DNA of 64,000 bases from Pyxidicoccus caerfyrddinensis (lineage in GTDB: Bacteria; Myxococcota; Myxococcia; Myxococcales; Myxococcaceae): contig NZ_JAAIYA010000019.1 of the NCBI RefSeq assembly GCF_010894405.1, positions 156,163 to 220,162 on the forward strand, in the 5' to 3' direction. Both the position numbers and the translations under genes were made by a program. The notes below the pieces were generated by a model that saw nothing but the letters and a program-made list of their open reading frames with translations, ran no database searches and was not told the origin of the DNA. Positions within the stretch are counted from its first letter, which is position 1. The number at the start of each line of letters is the position of its first letter. This document shows positions 53,274-62,851 of the stretch, piece after piece.

Positions 53274-55487
53274 TCACGGGCTCTGGTTGAGGCGCCAGTG
53301 CTGCGGGCGGCGCAGGGTGTATTCGAAGGAAACGGTGCTCTTGCTGGAGGGCGGCACCACCAGGTCCCACTGCAGCTCGCCCTTCTGCTCGTCCTGGCGG
53401 GCGGCGGGCGAGGTGCGCACCAGCTTCACCTCCACCTTGCCGTCCTGGCTGAGGGGCCACTGGTCCACCACGCGCACCTGCATGGGGAACGGATAGGGAT
53501 TGGGCACCTCCAGCGTGACTTCGTAGGTGTTGAGGTCGTCCTTGGAGATGAAGCCCTCCTTGGCCTGCACCAGGCGCACGTTGCGCGCGGTGCGCACGGC
53601 GGGGTCCACGCCGAGCGGCAGGGTGAAGGCCTCGCCGGGGACGACGAGCTTCAGCGCCGCGGTGCCGGCCGGGTCGGCTCCGACGAAGAGGGAGGCATCA
53701 CCGCCCGGCAGCACGGTGCGCGACGGGCTCTTGAGCTGGGCGACGAGGAAGGCGTCCGCCGCGAGGGCGGGGAAGACGTGGCGCTCCACCTGCACGGGCC
53801 AGGACTCGATGAGCAGGGGAACGATGCGCTCGCCCTGGCCGCTGCGCACCGTCTCCGGACGCGGCGCGGTGAAGGCCAGGTCGTAGCCGCCCGCCAGCGA
53901 CGCGGGCAGGTCGTCCGACAGCCGCGGAGGCTGCCAGCCGGGCGGCGGCGCGAGGCCCACGTAGGCGTCCACGACGGGCTCGGGCGAGACCGCACCGCCG
54001 CTCGCGAGGCCATCCGTCGACTCGGCCAGTGACTCGAAGGAGCGGGACGCGCCGCCCCTGCCGCCCGGACGCGCCACCGCGATGCGCTTGACGAACTCTT
54101 GATCCACATTGACGCCCGTGGTCGTGGAGCCCACGTCGAGGCTCGGGGGGGCGCCCGTGACTTCCACGGTCTCACCGAGCGACTCGGGGAGCAGGTCCAC
54201 GTTGACGCGGATGGTGCGGTTGGGGCGCAGCTGGATGTCGGCCCGGGCGTAGGGACGGAACTCCTCCTTCTCGAGTCTCAGGGTGTAGACGCCGGGAGGC
54301 AGGGACGGAATGCGGTAGTTGCCCTGCGCGTCCGTCACCACGGTCTGCTCGCCCTGGAGATTGGGCGAGGTCGCGGTGACGACGGTATCGGGCACGGGCT
54401 TCCGGCTCTGGGTGTCGACGACGGTACCCAGCAAGGTGCTGCTGGCGTCTCCGCTTTGGGATGAGCGGGAGGCCTGTGCCGGGGAGGACACCGTCTGCGC
54501 GGCCTCGGAGGGGACGGGCCTGCTCGCGCGCGTCAGCAGCTGCTGGCGCAGCGAGTACACCAGGTCCGGCTCCGGCGTGCTCGGGGGCAGGGGCGGGGGC
54601 GCACTGGCGTACACTCCCAGCCTTCGCGGCTCGGGGATGAAGCGCTCCAGGGTGCCGAGCTTCCACGTGGCGAACCGGGGCAGCGACGTGGCGGTGGAGG
54701 GCAGGGCGGTGCTGAGAGTGAGCTTCGCGCCCTCCCAGTTCTCCCCCGTGTCCTGGCTGACGCGGCCGGAGAAGGCCACCTGCACGCGCTGCTTCTCCGG
54801 CTGGAGTTGAAGCTCGTAGCGCGGGTACCAGCGGACACGCTGGGGGACGAGATACGAGAGCTGCACCTTCGTGAGCCCCGTGCCGGAGAGGGTGACGGCC
54901 ACCTCGATGCCCGGCTTCCTTGGCCACGTGCCCAGCTGGCCCGCCTCCTCGAGGCGCTTCGTGCGCTGGTCCTTCAGCGCGAGGGCCCGGTCCTCCAACT
55001 CGCGCATGCGCGCCTCCAGCTTCGCGGCGGTGTCGACGAGGAAGCCGGCGGAGGCACTCCACGTCGAGGCCGCGGAGGGCGGCCGCTCGCCGGTGGAGGG
55101 GTTCATGGCGTACGGGTTGACCTCTGGCTGCACCTGGCGGAGCGCTTCGAGCTGGAGCCCCACGGCGGCGCGCTCGGCCTCGGCGCGGGCGAGGTCGTCA
55201 TCCAGTCCGTCCAGCGTGGCGAGCAGCTTGCGCGCCTCCTGCTGGGGGAAGGGTGGGGCGCTGGCGGGGCGCACGTCCACCGAGGAGACCTCGGCGCCCT
55301 GGGCCTCGACGCGGATGGAGTCCGGGTCCACGAAGTCCGGCAGCCGGGGCAGCTCCACCCGCTGGGTGCCGGAGACGGTGATGCTGGCGGTCCGCACCAC
55401 GCGGGCCCGGTCGCTGTACACGGTGACGGCGCTGATGGGCGCTTCGGTGGTGGCGTGGAGAAGGCTCGCGAGTCCGAGGAGGAGCAT
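53274..55487 (-). CDS. DUF4139 exported protein with a receptor-like insert
   Basis: 737 aa. Signal peptide, then DUF4140 (AVTVYSDRARVVRTASI...LPRLPDFVDPDSIRVEAQG), a coiled coil (residues 75-185) and the start of DUF4139 (VQLSYLVPQRVRWYPRYELQL). Residues about 350-500 are unexpected: a carboxypeptidase-regulatory-like beta domain (LLGTVVDTQSRKPVPDTVV...GNYRIPSLPPGVYTL) followed by VEVTGAPPSLDVGSTTTGVN and ARPGGRGGASRSFESLAE, which match the plug region of Oar-like TonB receptors. DUF4139 then resumes to the end. Role unknown; probably a surface or periplasmic scaffold. Confidence 0.75.
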   Translation of the reverse strand: MLLLGLASLLHATTEAPISAVTVYSDRARVVRTASITVSGTQRVELPRLPDFVDPDSIRVEAQGAEVSSVDVRPASAPPFPQQEARKLLATLDGLDDDLARAEAERAAVGLQLEALRQVQPEVNPYAMNPSTGERPPSAASTWSASAGFLVDTAAKLEARMRELEDRALALKDQRTKRLEEAGQLGTWPRKPGIEVAVTLSGTGLTKVQLSYLVPQRVRWYPRYELQLQPEKQRVQVAFSGRVSQDTGENWEGAKLTLSTALPSTATSLPRFATWKLGTLERFIPEPRRLGVYASAPPPLPPSTPEPDLVYSLRQQLLTRASRPVPSEAAQTVSSPAQASRSSQSGDASSTLLGTVVDTQSRKPVPDTVVTATSPNLQGEQTVVTDAQGNYRIPSLPPGVYTLRLEKEEFRPYARADIQLRPNRTIRVNVDLLPESLGETVEVTGAPPSLDVGSTTTGVNVDQEFVKRIAVARPGGRGGASRSFESLAESTDGLASGGAVSPEPVVDAYVGLAPPPGWQPPRLSDDLPASLAGGYDLAFTAPRPETVRSGQGERIVPLLIESWPVQVERHVFPALAADAFLVAQLKSPSRTVLPGGDASLFVGADPAGTAALKLVVPGEAFTLPLGVDPAVRTARNVRLVQAKEGFISKDDLNTYEVTLEVPNPYPFPMQVRVVDQWPLSQDGKVEVKLVRTSPAARQDEQKGELQWDLVVPPSSKSTVSFEYTLRRPQHWRLNQSP

Positions 55488-55692
55488 GGCGCCAAGCTAT
55501 CCAGCGAGGCGCGGGGGCATCTTCACGGAGTCATCATGATGCGAGCACGAAAGGCGCATTCCTTGGAGGGCGACGCTCGATGTCTGACTTCTCTTCCCCA
55601 AGCGTGATTTCCGCCCCAGCCTTGGGCGACGTCGAACTAGGAAAATCGACACTGCGATGCATTGGAGGCCGGGACACTGAGAGGAGTTCTTT

Positions 55693-56364
55693 TTAGCCCT
55701 CGCGCTTCATCCGCTGTTGGCGGGAAATCTCACGTTCGCTGGGGCTATCCAGCGCGGTGTCGCTGGTCTTGATCTCTCCGCCGCGCTCGTAGTGGGCGAT
55801 CATGAGGCCGTTGCTCGAGATGCGCGATCTGGTCAGCTTGTAGCTGTGCGGCGCGGAGCCGTCGGCGAACAGCTTCTTGCCGCTGCCGAGAACGACCGGG
55901 ACGGTGAAGAGGGTCATCGCGTCGACGAGGTCGTTAGCCAGGAGCGCATGGACGAGCTCGGTGCTGCCCTGCGTGACGAGGTTGGGCCCGTCTTCCTGCC
56001 TCAGACGCTTCACGTCGGCGATGTCGCGCAGGAGCACCGAGCCCTGCCAGCTCGTATCAACCTCGCCCGAGCGCGAAACCGCGTACTTCTTGATCTCCTT
56101 GAAGCGCTTCGCGATGCCGCCATCGCGAGCGTCTTCGTCGTAGTACGGCCAATACGCGGCGAAAATCTCGTAGGTCTTGCGGCCGAGCAGGAGATCGAAT
56201 TTTTCACTGAAGAGTCGGTCCACTTCCTCGCCGAACTCTTGATTGAAATAGGGCATCACCCAGCCGCCGAACTTGAACCCCTGGGTCGGATCCTCGGTCG
56301 GTCCGCCCGGCGCCTGCATCACGCCATCCATCGAAACCATGGCGCCGACGATAATCTTCCGCAT
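55693..56364 (-). CDS. RibD C-terminal/dihydrofolate reductase-like protein
   Basis: 223 aa. Begins RKIIVGAMVSMDGVMQAPGG, with LLGRKTYEIFAAYWP and LVTQGSTELVHALLAND, the pattern of the RibD C-terminal/DHFR-like family that reduces small molecules with NADPH. The last ~25 residues are a charged tail. Lower GC than its surroundings; probably mobile. Confidence 0.85.
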   Translation of the reverse strand: MRKIIVGAMVSMDGVMQAPGGPTEDPTQGFKFGGWVMPYFNQEFGEEVDRLFSEKFDLLLGRKTYEIFAAYWPYYDEDARDGGIAKRFKEIKKYAVSRSGEVDTSWQGSVLLRDIADVKRLRQEDGPNLVTQGSTELVHALLANDLVDAMTLFTVPVVLGSGKKLFADGSAPHSYKLTRSRISSNGLMIAHYERGGEIKTSDTALDSPSEREISRQQRMKREG

Positions 56365-56446
56365 GGGTCACTCTCCTTGTTTGCTCAAAGGACGATCCGC
56401 CACCGCCGTTCCCTACAAAACTGCTCGTTGGGAACATTAACGTCTT

Positions 56447-56494
56447 GGCGAGCAGTGCGGTTCAAGCAGGGGAGCCCAGGGTTCGATTCTCGCC
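56447..56494 (+). other. Possible tRNA remnant
   Basis: GGCGAG (56447-56452) pairs perfectly with CTCGCC (56489-56494). Inside lie a D-arm-like GCAGTGCGGTTCAAGC and a T-loop-like GGGTTCGATTC, but no anticodon arm. It looks like a deleted tRNA, perhaps a scar of a former integration site. Confidence 0.3.
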
Positions 56495-56570
56495 GCTTCC
56501 TCCCGCCTCGGCTCCGCCTCGCTTGAGGGAGCCTGCTCTTTGTTGGAGCGTGGTCCAATCCCACCTCGCC

Positions 56571-57185
56571 TCATCCCAAGACGGCCCTCCGTACCGCCGG
56601 ACGTTGAGAGTGTCGCTTGACGTACTCCACCACCCGCGGATGCCCGTCGAGCAGCTTCAGCGTGTTTGCCAGGTGGAGGATGGAGGCCATCACTACATCG
56701 GCGGCGGTGAACGCCCCACCCACCAGGCATTCACGGCCGCCGAGGCCCATGTCGATGAGGTCGAGCAGGGCCTGGAGGCGGACCTTGTGCTTCGCGAGTT
56801 CTTCATTCGCGTGCGCGCTGGCCTTCTTCTCCTCGGGCAGCTGCGCGTGCCAGTAGAAGGCCATCACCACGGGGTCGAGGCTCACCTCGGCGAAGGCCAT
56901 CCATTGGTAATAGGAACCGCGCTCCGCGGAACCCATCGGCGGCGCCAGTTGCTTCTCCGGGAACCGGTCGGCCAGGTGGAGGCAGATGGCCAGGGACTCG
57001 AGCAGCGTGACTTCCCCATCCACCAAGGCGGGGACTTCGCCCAGAGGATGCAACGCCAGGTATTCGGGGGTGTTGTTCTCCTGTCGGGTGAGATCGAGCC
57101 TGACCAGCTCGTAGGGCACCCCGAGCTCCTCCATCAGCCATCGGGGACGGACTGCTCGGGTTCTGGGGGCAAAGTAGAGCTTCAT
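56571..57185 (-). CDS. Glutathione S-transferase
   Basis: 204 aa from ATG 57185. Thioredoxin-like N-domain (KLYFAPRTRAVRPRWLMEELGVPY...HPLGEVPALVDGEVTLLESLAICLHL, with the cis-Pro and the ES pair that binds glutathione) and a helical C-domain. Conjugates glutathione to electrophiles. Divergent from a LysR gene across a perfect inverted repeat. Confidence 0.9.
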   Translation of the reverse strand: MKLYFAPRTRAVRPRWLMEELGVPYELVRLDLTRQENNTPEYLALHPLGEVPALVDGEVTLLESLAICLHLADRFPEKQLAPPMGSAERGSYYQWMAFAEVSLDPVVMAFYWHAQLPEEKKASAHANEELAKHKVRLQALLDLIDMGLGGRECLVGGAFTAADVVMASILHLANTLKLLDGHPRVVEYVKRHSQRPAVRRAVLG

Positions 57186-57237
57186 GTGTGCACTCCTGCG
57201 GGTGGCGGGAGGCGGCACCATGCGGCGGCCAGGGCTC

Positions 57238-57273
57238 CCTGACAATGCGGCTACCGGCGAACTCATTGTCAGG
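57238..57273. promoter_or_regulatory. Operator between GST and LysR genes
   Basis: CCTGACAATG (57238-57247) and CATTGTCAGG (57264-57273) are perfect 10-bp complements with a 16-nt spacer. Likely binding site of the LysR dimer controlling both directions. Confidence 0.6.
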
Positions 57274-57288
57274 CTAGGCTTGACGGTC

Positions 57289-58218
57289 ATGATCTCACCC
57301 GCCGACATGATGCTCTTCGCCGCGGTCGTTCGTGAGGAGAGCTTCACCCGGGCTGCGCGCCAGCTCGGCATCACCAAGCAGACCGTCAGCGAGCGCATCA
57401 GCAAGCTGGAGGAGCAGCTCGGGGTGCGGCTTCTCGAGCGGACCACGCGGCGCCTGCGGGTCACCGGAGCTGGAGCGACGTACTACGAGCGCTGCGCCGC
57501 CATCGCCGCACAGATCGACGAGGCGAACAGCGAGGTGCAACAGCGGCAGGCAGAGCCAGTCGGCCTGTTGCGGGTCTCCTCACCAATGCTCTATGGCCGG
57601 CGCTTCCTGACGCCCGTGATTGCGGAGTACCTCGCGCGCTACCCCCAGGCGCTGGTGGAGCTGGTGCTGGCGGACCGCCGTGTCAACCTCATCGAAGAAG
57701 GGCTGGATGTCGCGATTCACATCGGACCGCTCGACGACTCGTCGCTCGTGGTGAGAAAGCTCGGGGAGGGTCCGGTCCATTTCGTGGCGAGCCCTCGCTT
57801 CCTGTCGAAGTACGGCACGCCGAGCGCCCAGCAGCTCCGCTCCGCGCGCTGCATTGGCTTCAGTGCGTTCGAGACGTGGGAGGCCGAGGGGGTGAAGTCT
57901 CGAATCGATCCGGTGCTGACCGTGAATGACCACGAGTTCGCGTGCCAGGCGGCGATCGCCGGGGTCGGCATTGCGCGTGTCCCGGCCATCCTCTGCCAAG
58001 ACGCGGTCCGGGACGGCCGGCTGAAGATCCTCTTCGGCCCCAAACCCGCGGGGCTGCGGGCCATCCACGTCGTCTACCCGAGCCGGCTGAAGCTTCCGGC
58101 AAAGGTCCGGCTCTTCGTGGATGCCGTTGCAGCGCTGGCCGAGCCGGAAAGTATGGGAAGGACAGGAGCCCTGTTGGGGGGAGCGGGCGGCAGCAGAACG
58201 AGAGGTGAGGGCCGCTGA
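57289..58218 (+). CDS. LysR-family transcriptional regulator (GST-linked)
   Basis: 309 aa from ATG 57289. Winged helix (MMLFAAVVREESFTRAARQLGITKQTVSERI) and a ligand-binding domain with LYGRRFLTPVIAEYLARYPQ. Resembles the CrgA/AaeR-type branch. The last ~25 residues are Gly/Arg-rich. Probably regulates the divergent GST gene. Confidence 0.88.
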   Translation: MISPADMMLFAAVVREESFTRAARQLGITKQTVSERISKLEEQLGVRLLERTTRRLRVTGAGATYYERCAAIAAQIDEANSEVQQRQAEPVGLLRVSSPMLYGRRFLTPVIAEYLARYPQALVELVLADRRVNLIEEGLDVAIHIGPLDDSSLVVRKLGEGPVHFVASPRFLSKYGTPSAQQLRSARCIGFSAFETWEAEGVKSRIDPVLTVNDHEFACQAAIAGVGIARVPAILCQDAVRDGRLKILFGPKPAGLRAIHVVYPSRLKLPAKVRLFVDAVAALAEPESMGRTGALLGGAGGSRTRGEGR

Positions 58219-58475
58219 CGGCTGCCGAGGAGCGATGTATGGATGAAGAGAATATTCAACGACCTTCAAGCCCGACCATGCCGGCCGGCTTCGTCCTGTG
58301 GGGAGCTCACTGTTCGCTGTGACGCTCAAGGGGTGGGAGATCTGTCGCCAGGTCGAGCGAGTTCGCAGCGGCGAAGCGCTCGCCCTGCCTCACCGAGTAG
58401 CCACCCTCCTGAACCAACCCTGACGATTCTCACTGCTTCTACAAGAGTGGTTCCCCATGAAGAAAGGGAATGAAT

Positions 58476-58925
58476 ATGAGTAATGATGATTTGTTTGCCC
58501 AGTACCCTGCGCTTCAAGAGGTGCTCCAAGCCATTCCTGGTGCCCGGTTTCGGGGGGTGGAGGAAACCATTGGCTTGAATGTTACTCCGATGCTTGCATA
58601 TCAGTGGGGGCCAGGGCTTCTTGAAGTTCCGACCAGTTCTACCGAAGCCTCAGCTTCGTTTCGTGCTGATGAGTTTGATGCATGGATTCGATCTGGATTG
58701 AGTGGTGTCGATTTTTCTGAGGGGTGTTTCTTTTGGGTTGTCTCCTCTCGACCGGGTCATGTGGGGTTCCCCTGGATAGAGGTCGAACTGGATGACCCCG
58801 ATGTATTGCTCCCTCTGTGGTTTGAGCTGGAGTTTCAGGTTGTCATTATTTTTGCGCCAAAGAGCTATTGCATTCTGGCGTTTTACGCGTCTGAGGGTGG
58901 CTGGCAGTTGTTCAGGCAGCCGTGA
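58476..58925 (+). CDS. Hypothetical protein, low GC
   Basis: 149 aa from ATG 58476 (GGGA 6 nt upstream; ATG 58470 is too close). Acidic, beta/alpha mixed, with many aromatic residues (LAYQWGPGLLEVP, GCFFWVVSSRPG, FELEFQVVIIFAPKSY). Composition resembles small immunity-type proteins of polymorphic toxin systems, but no family is recognised. Its low GC stands out and it directly precedes a pseudogene and IS remnant. The 257 bases before it hold nothing clear. Confidence 0.5.
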   Translation: MSNDDLFAQYPALQEVLQAIPGARFRGVEETIGLNVTPMLAYQWGPGLLEVPTSSTEASASFRADEFDAWIRSGLSGVDFSEGCFFWVVSSRPGHVGFPWIEVELDDPDVLLPLWFELEFQVVIIFAPKSYCILAFYASEGGWQLFRQP

Positions 58926-59004
58926 CTTCGTCCGCGTTCTGGTTGTTTGATGGCTGTGTTCTTGGGTGCAAGGCACTCCAGATTCCGTCTGACTGCCCCC
59001 GTTT

Positions 59005-59345
59005 GAGGGAACGTGCAAGGTGCGCACCTGCGAGTGCATTCCATCGGCGCCCACGACGCGATCGAACCGACGCGGCGCCGCTCGTTCGATGCGCACCTCG
59101 ACTCCGTCGGGCGTCTCGGCCAGCGCCTGGACCGAGTCGCCGACCAGGTACTCGGTGTGATCGCACGTGGCGTCGTAGAGGATGCGGCTCAAGTCGCCGC
59201 GCAAGATCTCAAGGTCTCCGCTCATGAACGCCGCCGGGATCGACGGAACGGATCGGCCGGTCTCGTCCACGAGGCGCTGCTCGCCCATGTGCGTCTGGCG
59301 GGCGCGCACCGCCTCGTTCAGCCCCATTCGCGTGAGCACTCCAAG
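59005..59345 (-). pseudogene. FAD-dependent monooxygenase fragment
   Basis: About 110 codons with no start or stop of their own: GVLTRMGLNEAVRARQTHMG, then SGDLEILRGDLSRILYDA and the FAD/NAD motif VGADGMHSQVR. Typical of aromatic-ring hydroxylase-like enzymes, but the N-terminal Rossmann motif and the C-terminal half are missing. One edge abuts the IS66 remnant, the other the low-GC gene. Confidence 0.65.
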
Positions 59346-60487
59346 GTGCACGACGCCCTTGAAGTCGACGGCCTGTCCGCGCCGTCGCTTCTGGCCCACC
59401 TGATTACCGAGAAGTACTGCGATGGGCTGTCGCTGTTCCGCCTGGAGCAGCGCTTCGCGCGCGACGGGGTGGCGGTGGACCGGGGGACGATGGCGCGGTG
59501 GGTGGCGGACGTGGGCACCACCGTGGTGGCCGCCATGCGGGACGAGGCGCTCGCCACCGCCTTCTGTATTGCCACGGACGCCACGGGTGTGGCGGTGCAG
59601 CCAGCGCCGGACAAGGGCGTGCGTCAGGTGTGCCGTCGAGGCCACCACTTCGTGCAGGTGGCCGACAAGGACGCCGTCTTCTTCGAGTACACGCCGCGCG
59701 AGACGAGCGCCGCGGTACTGGAGCTTTTCAAGGGCTTCAGTGGCTACGTGCAGGCCGACGCCAAGCGCGTCTACGACGCCCTCTTCCGCCCCGCCGAGGA
59801 GCAGCCGCCGGACGGCGAAGCGGAGCTGCGGCACGAGGTGGCGTGCTGGGTGCACTGTCGCAGAGGCTTCTGGGAGGCGACGGCGGCCAAGAGTGCCGTC
59901 GCCCGCGAGGGCCTGGCGCGCATCGGCCGCATTTTCGAACTGGAAGCCACATGGAGGGACATGCCTCCGGAAGAGATTCACCGGCTGCGGCGGGCCCACC
60001 TGCGTCCGCACGTGGAGGCTTTCTTCACCTGGGCCGAGGTGGAGCACGAGAAGGTGCGCGAGGAGCGCGGGCTGTTGCGCAAGTCGCTCGGCTACGCCGT
60101 GCGGCACCATGAGGCCCTGCGGCGCTTCCTCGAGGACGGCCGGCTGCTGCTGGAGAACAACCGCTCCGAGAGAGAATTGAGAAGGATTGCCGTCGGAAGG
60201 AAAGCCTGGCTCTTCGTCGGCGGCGATGACCATGCCGAGAGTGCCGGCCACCTCTTCACCCTCATCGCCACCGCGCGGCTGCACTGTCTCGACCCCGAGG
60301 CCTACCTTCGCGACCTCTTGCGCGTGCTGGCCCATTGGCCCGCGAGCGCTACCTGGAACTGGCTCCCAAGTACTGGGCCGCTACGCGCGCCCGCCTGGTG
60401 GCCGCCGAGCTCGACGCCGAGGTGGGCGCACTCACCATCCCGGAGCCGCTCCCCGCTCCGGCCGAACAACAGTCGCCGCCGCGCTGA
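59346..60487 (+). mobile_element. IS66-family transposase remnant
   Basis: Catalytic part of an IS66 transposase: LLAHLITEKYCDGLSLFRLEQRF, DDE residues in CIATDATGV, YVQADAKRVYD and LLENNRSERELRR, then AVGRKAWLFVGGDDHAE. The N-terminal zinc-finger part is missing, and the IS66 accessory genes are absent. Near 60345 one base (C) is lost: HWP continues as RERYLELAPKYWA in the next frame, ending at TGA 60487. It should be inactive. Inserted beside the monooxygenase fragment. Confidence 0.8.
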
Positions 60488-60667
60488 GAGCGCCCCTTTC
60501 ACGCCGGCAGCATGAGGCCACCGTCCGGCTCACGGAAGACGGGGCTCGTGCAGCGGATACGGCTTTGCCGCAGGCAGATGCACCCTGACCATCACCAAAC
60601 CCCCGTAGTCCTGGCTTTCGGCAGGTAGAGGAGGACCCACCGACTTGCGGCTGACCCAGTGTTCGCC

Positions 60668-60682
60668 CGCAAATCATTTGCG
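60668..60682. promoter_or_regulatory. Palindrome upstream of the first Cys-rich lipoprotein
   Basis: CGCAAAT C ATTTGCG is a perfect 7-bp inverted repeat 36 nt before the start codon. The second copy's upstream region is related but the palindrome is mostly lost, so the two genes may be regulated differently. Confidence 0.35.
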
Positions 60683-60717
60683 CTAAGGAGCGAGGCTCTT
60701 TTCGTTCAGGGGGATGC

Positions 60718-62514
60718 ATGCACCGCAAAGCGCCGCTGTTCCTTTTGTCCTTTCTTGTAGGGCTGGTCACAGCAAGCTGCGTCGGCGAAGAGTCACCCAC
60801 CCCTGAGGCTGAAACAGCGCTTGTCACCCAAGGCACAGCCATTGTCAGCGGCACATCCAATGTGACGCTCTGCAACCTGCCGCGCTACACGGCGCAAACC
60901 ACCGTGCAGTTGTGTGGCTTCACCACGCCGGGCTCGGACGGCTCCGCCATTGACTCGGCGTGGTTCTCCGTGGACGGAGGGGAACCGCTGGCCGTGGTGC
61001 CAGGCAACGGTGGCTTCGTCGGCACTTCCACGACTCTGACGGAAGGCGCGCACAGCATTCGCCTCTACGCCAGGAGTGCCGCGGGCAACCTCACCTTCGA
61101 GGAGATGCCCGTCACGGTGGACGTCACGCCTCCCATGCTCACAGTCCTCGCGCCTACCAGCGCCGACGTGATGACGAGTACCGTGGTGAACGTGACGTCC
61201 TCGGTGTCGGACATCACGCCCGTTCGCGTGCAGACGCAGTGGGGCCAGTCCTCTACCGTGGACAGCGGCACCGGCACCTGCACCCACACCGTCGACCTGG
61301 TCAACCGCGGCCACAACCTGCTGCTGGTGCGCGCCGTCGACGCGACTGGCAACACCACCGAGGTGGTCGTCACGGTCTACTTCTGTCCCACCATCGACGA
61401 GGCCTGCTTCGCCTCGGCCCACTGGGCACCCGTCGTCGTCAGCACCAACCAGTCCTCCAACACGGTGCCAGCCAGCGGGGGCGTTACCTTCGGCGTCGTG
61501 GCGGGCGACCCGCAGAGCAGCCTCCTCTCCTATTCCTGGACGACCAACGTCGGCACCCTGGGCGTTCCCGCCGGTGACTCCACCACGAGCGAGGTGGTGT
61601 GGACGCCTCCCGCGTGCGTGCCTGCCGGCACGTCGCCTTCCATTACCGCCACCGTTGCCAATGCTGTCGGCGGTTCTGCCTCCACCTCTTTCTCACTCTC
61701 AGGAGCGGCAGTGTGCCCGCCGCCGTCCATCTGCGGCGATGGCGTCACGCAGGGCGGTGAGGCGTGCGACGACGGCAACACCGTCACGGAGTCCTCCTGC
61801 CCCTATGGCCAGGCGAGCTGCTCCGCCTGCCGCGCCGACTGCGCTGCGGTGTTGAACCTCACGGGCGCCTTCTGTGGCGATGGGGTGAAGAATGGCTCCG
61901 AGGTGTGCGATGACGGTAACACCATCACGGAGAGCGCCTGCCCCAGCGGCCAGACGAGTTGCACCACCTGCAACGCCACCTGCACCGCGGAAATCCATTC
62001 GCTCAGAGCGCTCCTGGCCGGCACCGGCGTAGGCTCCATTTCCTCTGCTCCCGCCGGCATCAACTGCCCGGCAAGTCAATGCACCGCCTTGTTTACGAAG
62101 GGCGTCGCCGTCACGTTGACGGCGACACCCGCCACAAACTCCATCTTCACCGGTTGGTCTGGTGGCGGGTGTAGCGGGACGGGGAGTTGCACGGTGGCGA
62201 TGACGGCAGCAGCGAGCGTCACCGCGAGCTTCCAGCCGAAACCCGTCTTCATCATCACGGTGACGTCGGCCACATACGGCGGCAATTGTGGCGTTCCCTC
62301 TGGGAACGTGACAAGTGCGCTCAGAACCGCGTGCAATGGAAAGACGCTTTGCGACTACGTGGTGGACCACAACGTGCTCGGTGATCCCGCTCCTTATTGC
62401 GCCAAGGACTACGTCGCCCGATGGACGTGCAACGACGGTTCAGGAACCGTGAGAACGTACCGGGTGGAGCCCGAAGCTGGCTTTGGTGGCGTGGCCCGGC
62501 TGTCGTGTCAATGA
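60718..62514 (+). CDS. Large Cys-rich lipoprotein with a C-terminal lectin-like domain
   Basis: 598 aa. Lipobox TASC at residues 18-21. Residues 50-330 are beta-sandwich-like repeats (FSVDGGEPLAVVPGNGGF, VTVDVTPPMLTVLAPTSADV). Two DUF4215-type Cys repeats follow (CGDGVTQGGEACDDGN, CGDGVKNGSEVCDDGN), then an InlB-like repeat (TLTATPATNSIFTGWSGGGC). The last ~95 residues (TSATYGGNCG...CNGKTLCDYVVD...GDPAPYCAKDY) resemble SUEL-type galactose/rhamnose-binding lectins. It should be a surface lipoprotein that may bind sugars. Followed by a second copy. Confidence 0.8.
   Translation: MHRKAPLFLLSFLVGLVTASCVGEESPTPEAETALVTQGTAIVSGTSNVTLCNLPRYTAQTTVQLCGFTTPGSDGSAIDSAWFSVDGGEPLAVVPGNGGFVGTSTTLTEGAHSIRLYARSAAGNLTFEEMPVTVDVTPPMLTVLAPTSADVMTSTVVNVTSSVSDITPVRVQTQWGQSSTVDSGTGTCTHTVDLVNRGHNLLLVRAVDATGNTTEVVVTVYFCPTIDEACFASAHWAPVVVSTNQSSNTVPASGGVTFGVVAGDPQSSLLSYSWTTNVGTLGVPAGDSTTSEVVWTPPACVPAGTSPSITATVANAVGGSASTSFSLSGAAVCPPPSICGDGVTQGGEACDDGNTVTESSCPYGQASCSACRADCAAVLNLTGAFCGDGVKNGSEVCDDGNTITESACPSGQTSCTTCNATCTAEIHSLRALLAGTGVGSISSAPAGINCPASQCTALFTKGVAVTLTATPATNSIFTGWSGGGCSGTGSCTVAMTAAASVTASFQPKPVFIITVTSATYGGNCGVPSGNVTSALRTACNGKTLCDYVVDHNVLGDPAPYCAKDYVARWTCNDGSGTVRTYRVEPEAGFGGVARLSCQ
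60871..61860 (+). repeat. 990-bp direct repeat, copy 1 (copy 2 at 63011-64000)
   Basis: Every stretch I compared between 60871-61860 and 63011-64000 (offset 2140) is identical, and the overlapping open frames translate identically. The repeat begins just after the signal-peptide region. The true right end lies beyond the window. Confidence 0.85.
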
Positions 62515-62851
62515 ACGCAACCGCTCCGTAGGGCCGCTTCTCCCACGGCTCTTCCTCCGCCTCGTGTCTCGAATTTTCGTTCGCGGGGCCGCGTTCCAGT
62601 GAATCTCCGGGACGGAGGAGGAGGCGCGGATTTTTCTGCATCAATTTTCACCTCGTCGGCTCATTCAGTTTGCGGGGAATCTACTCGGCCCGACGAAAGG
62701 AAACTCGGGACGAGCTGAACACCTGCTCCTGCTGGGCGGGGAGCTATCGGACTGCTCTCCGTGGAAAAGACAGTGAAGGTGCGGCTGACCCAGTGGTCAC
62801 CCGCAGAGGTTTCGCACTTTGGAGCGAAGTTCTTTCAGTCCCGGGTGGTTC
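62515..62851. other. Intergenic stretch between the two lipoprotein copies
   Basis: 337 bases with no supported gene. The last ~80 bases resemble the upstream region of the first copy (both contain GCGGCTGACCCAGTG), so the duplication includes promoter sequence. Confidence 0.5.
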
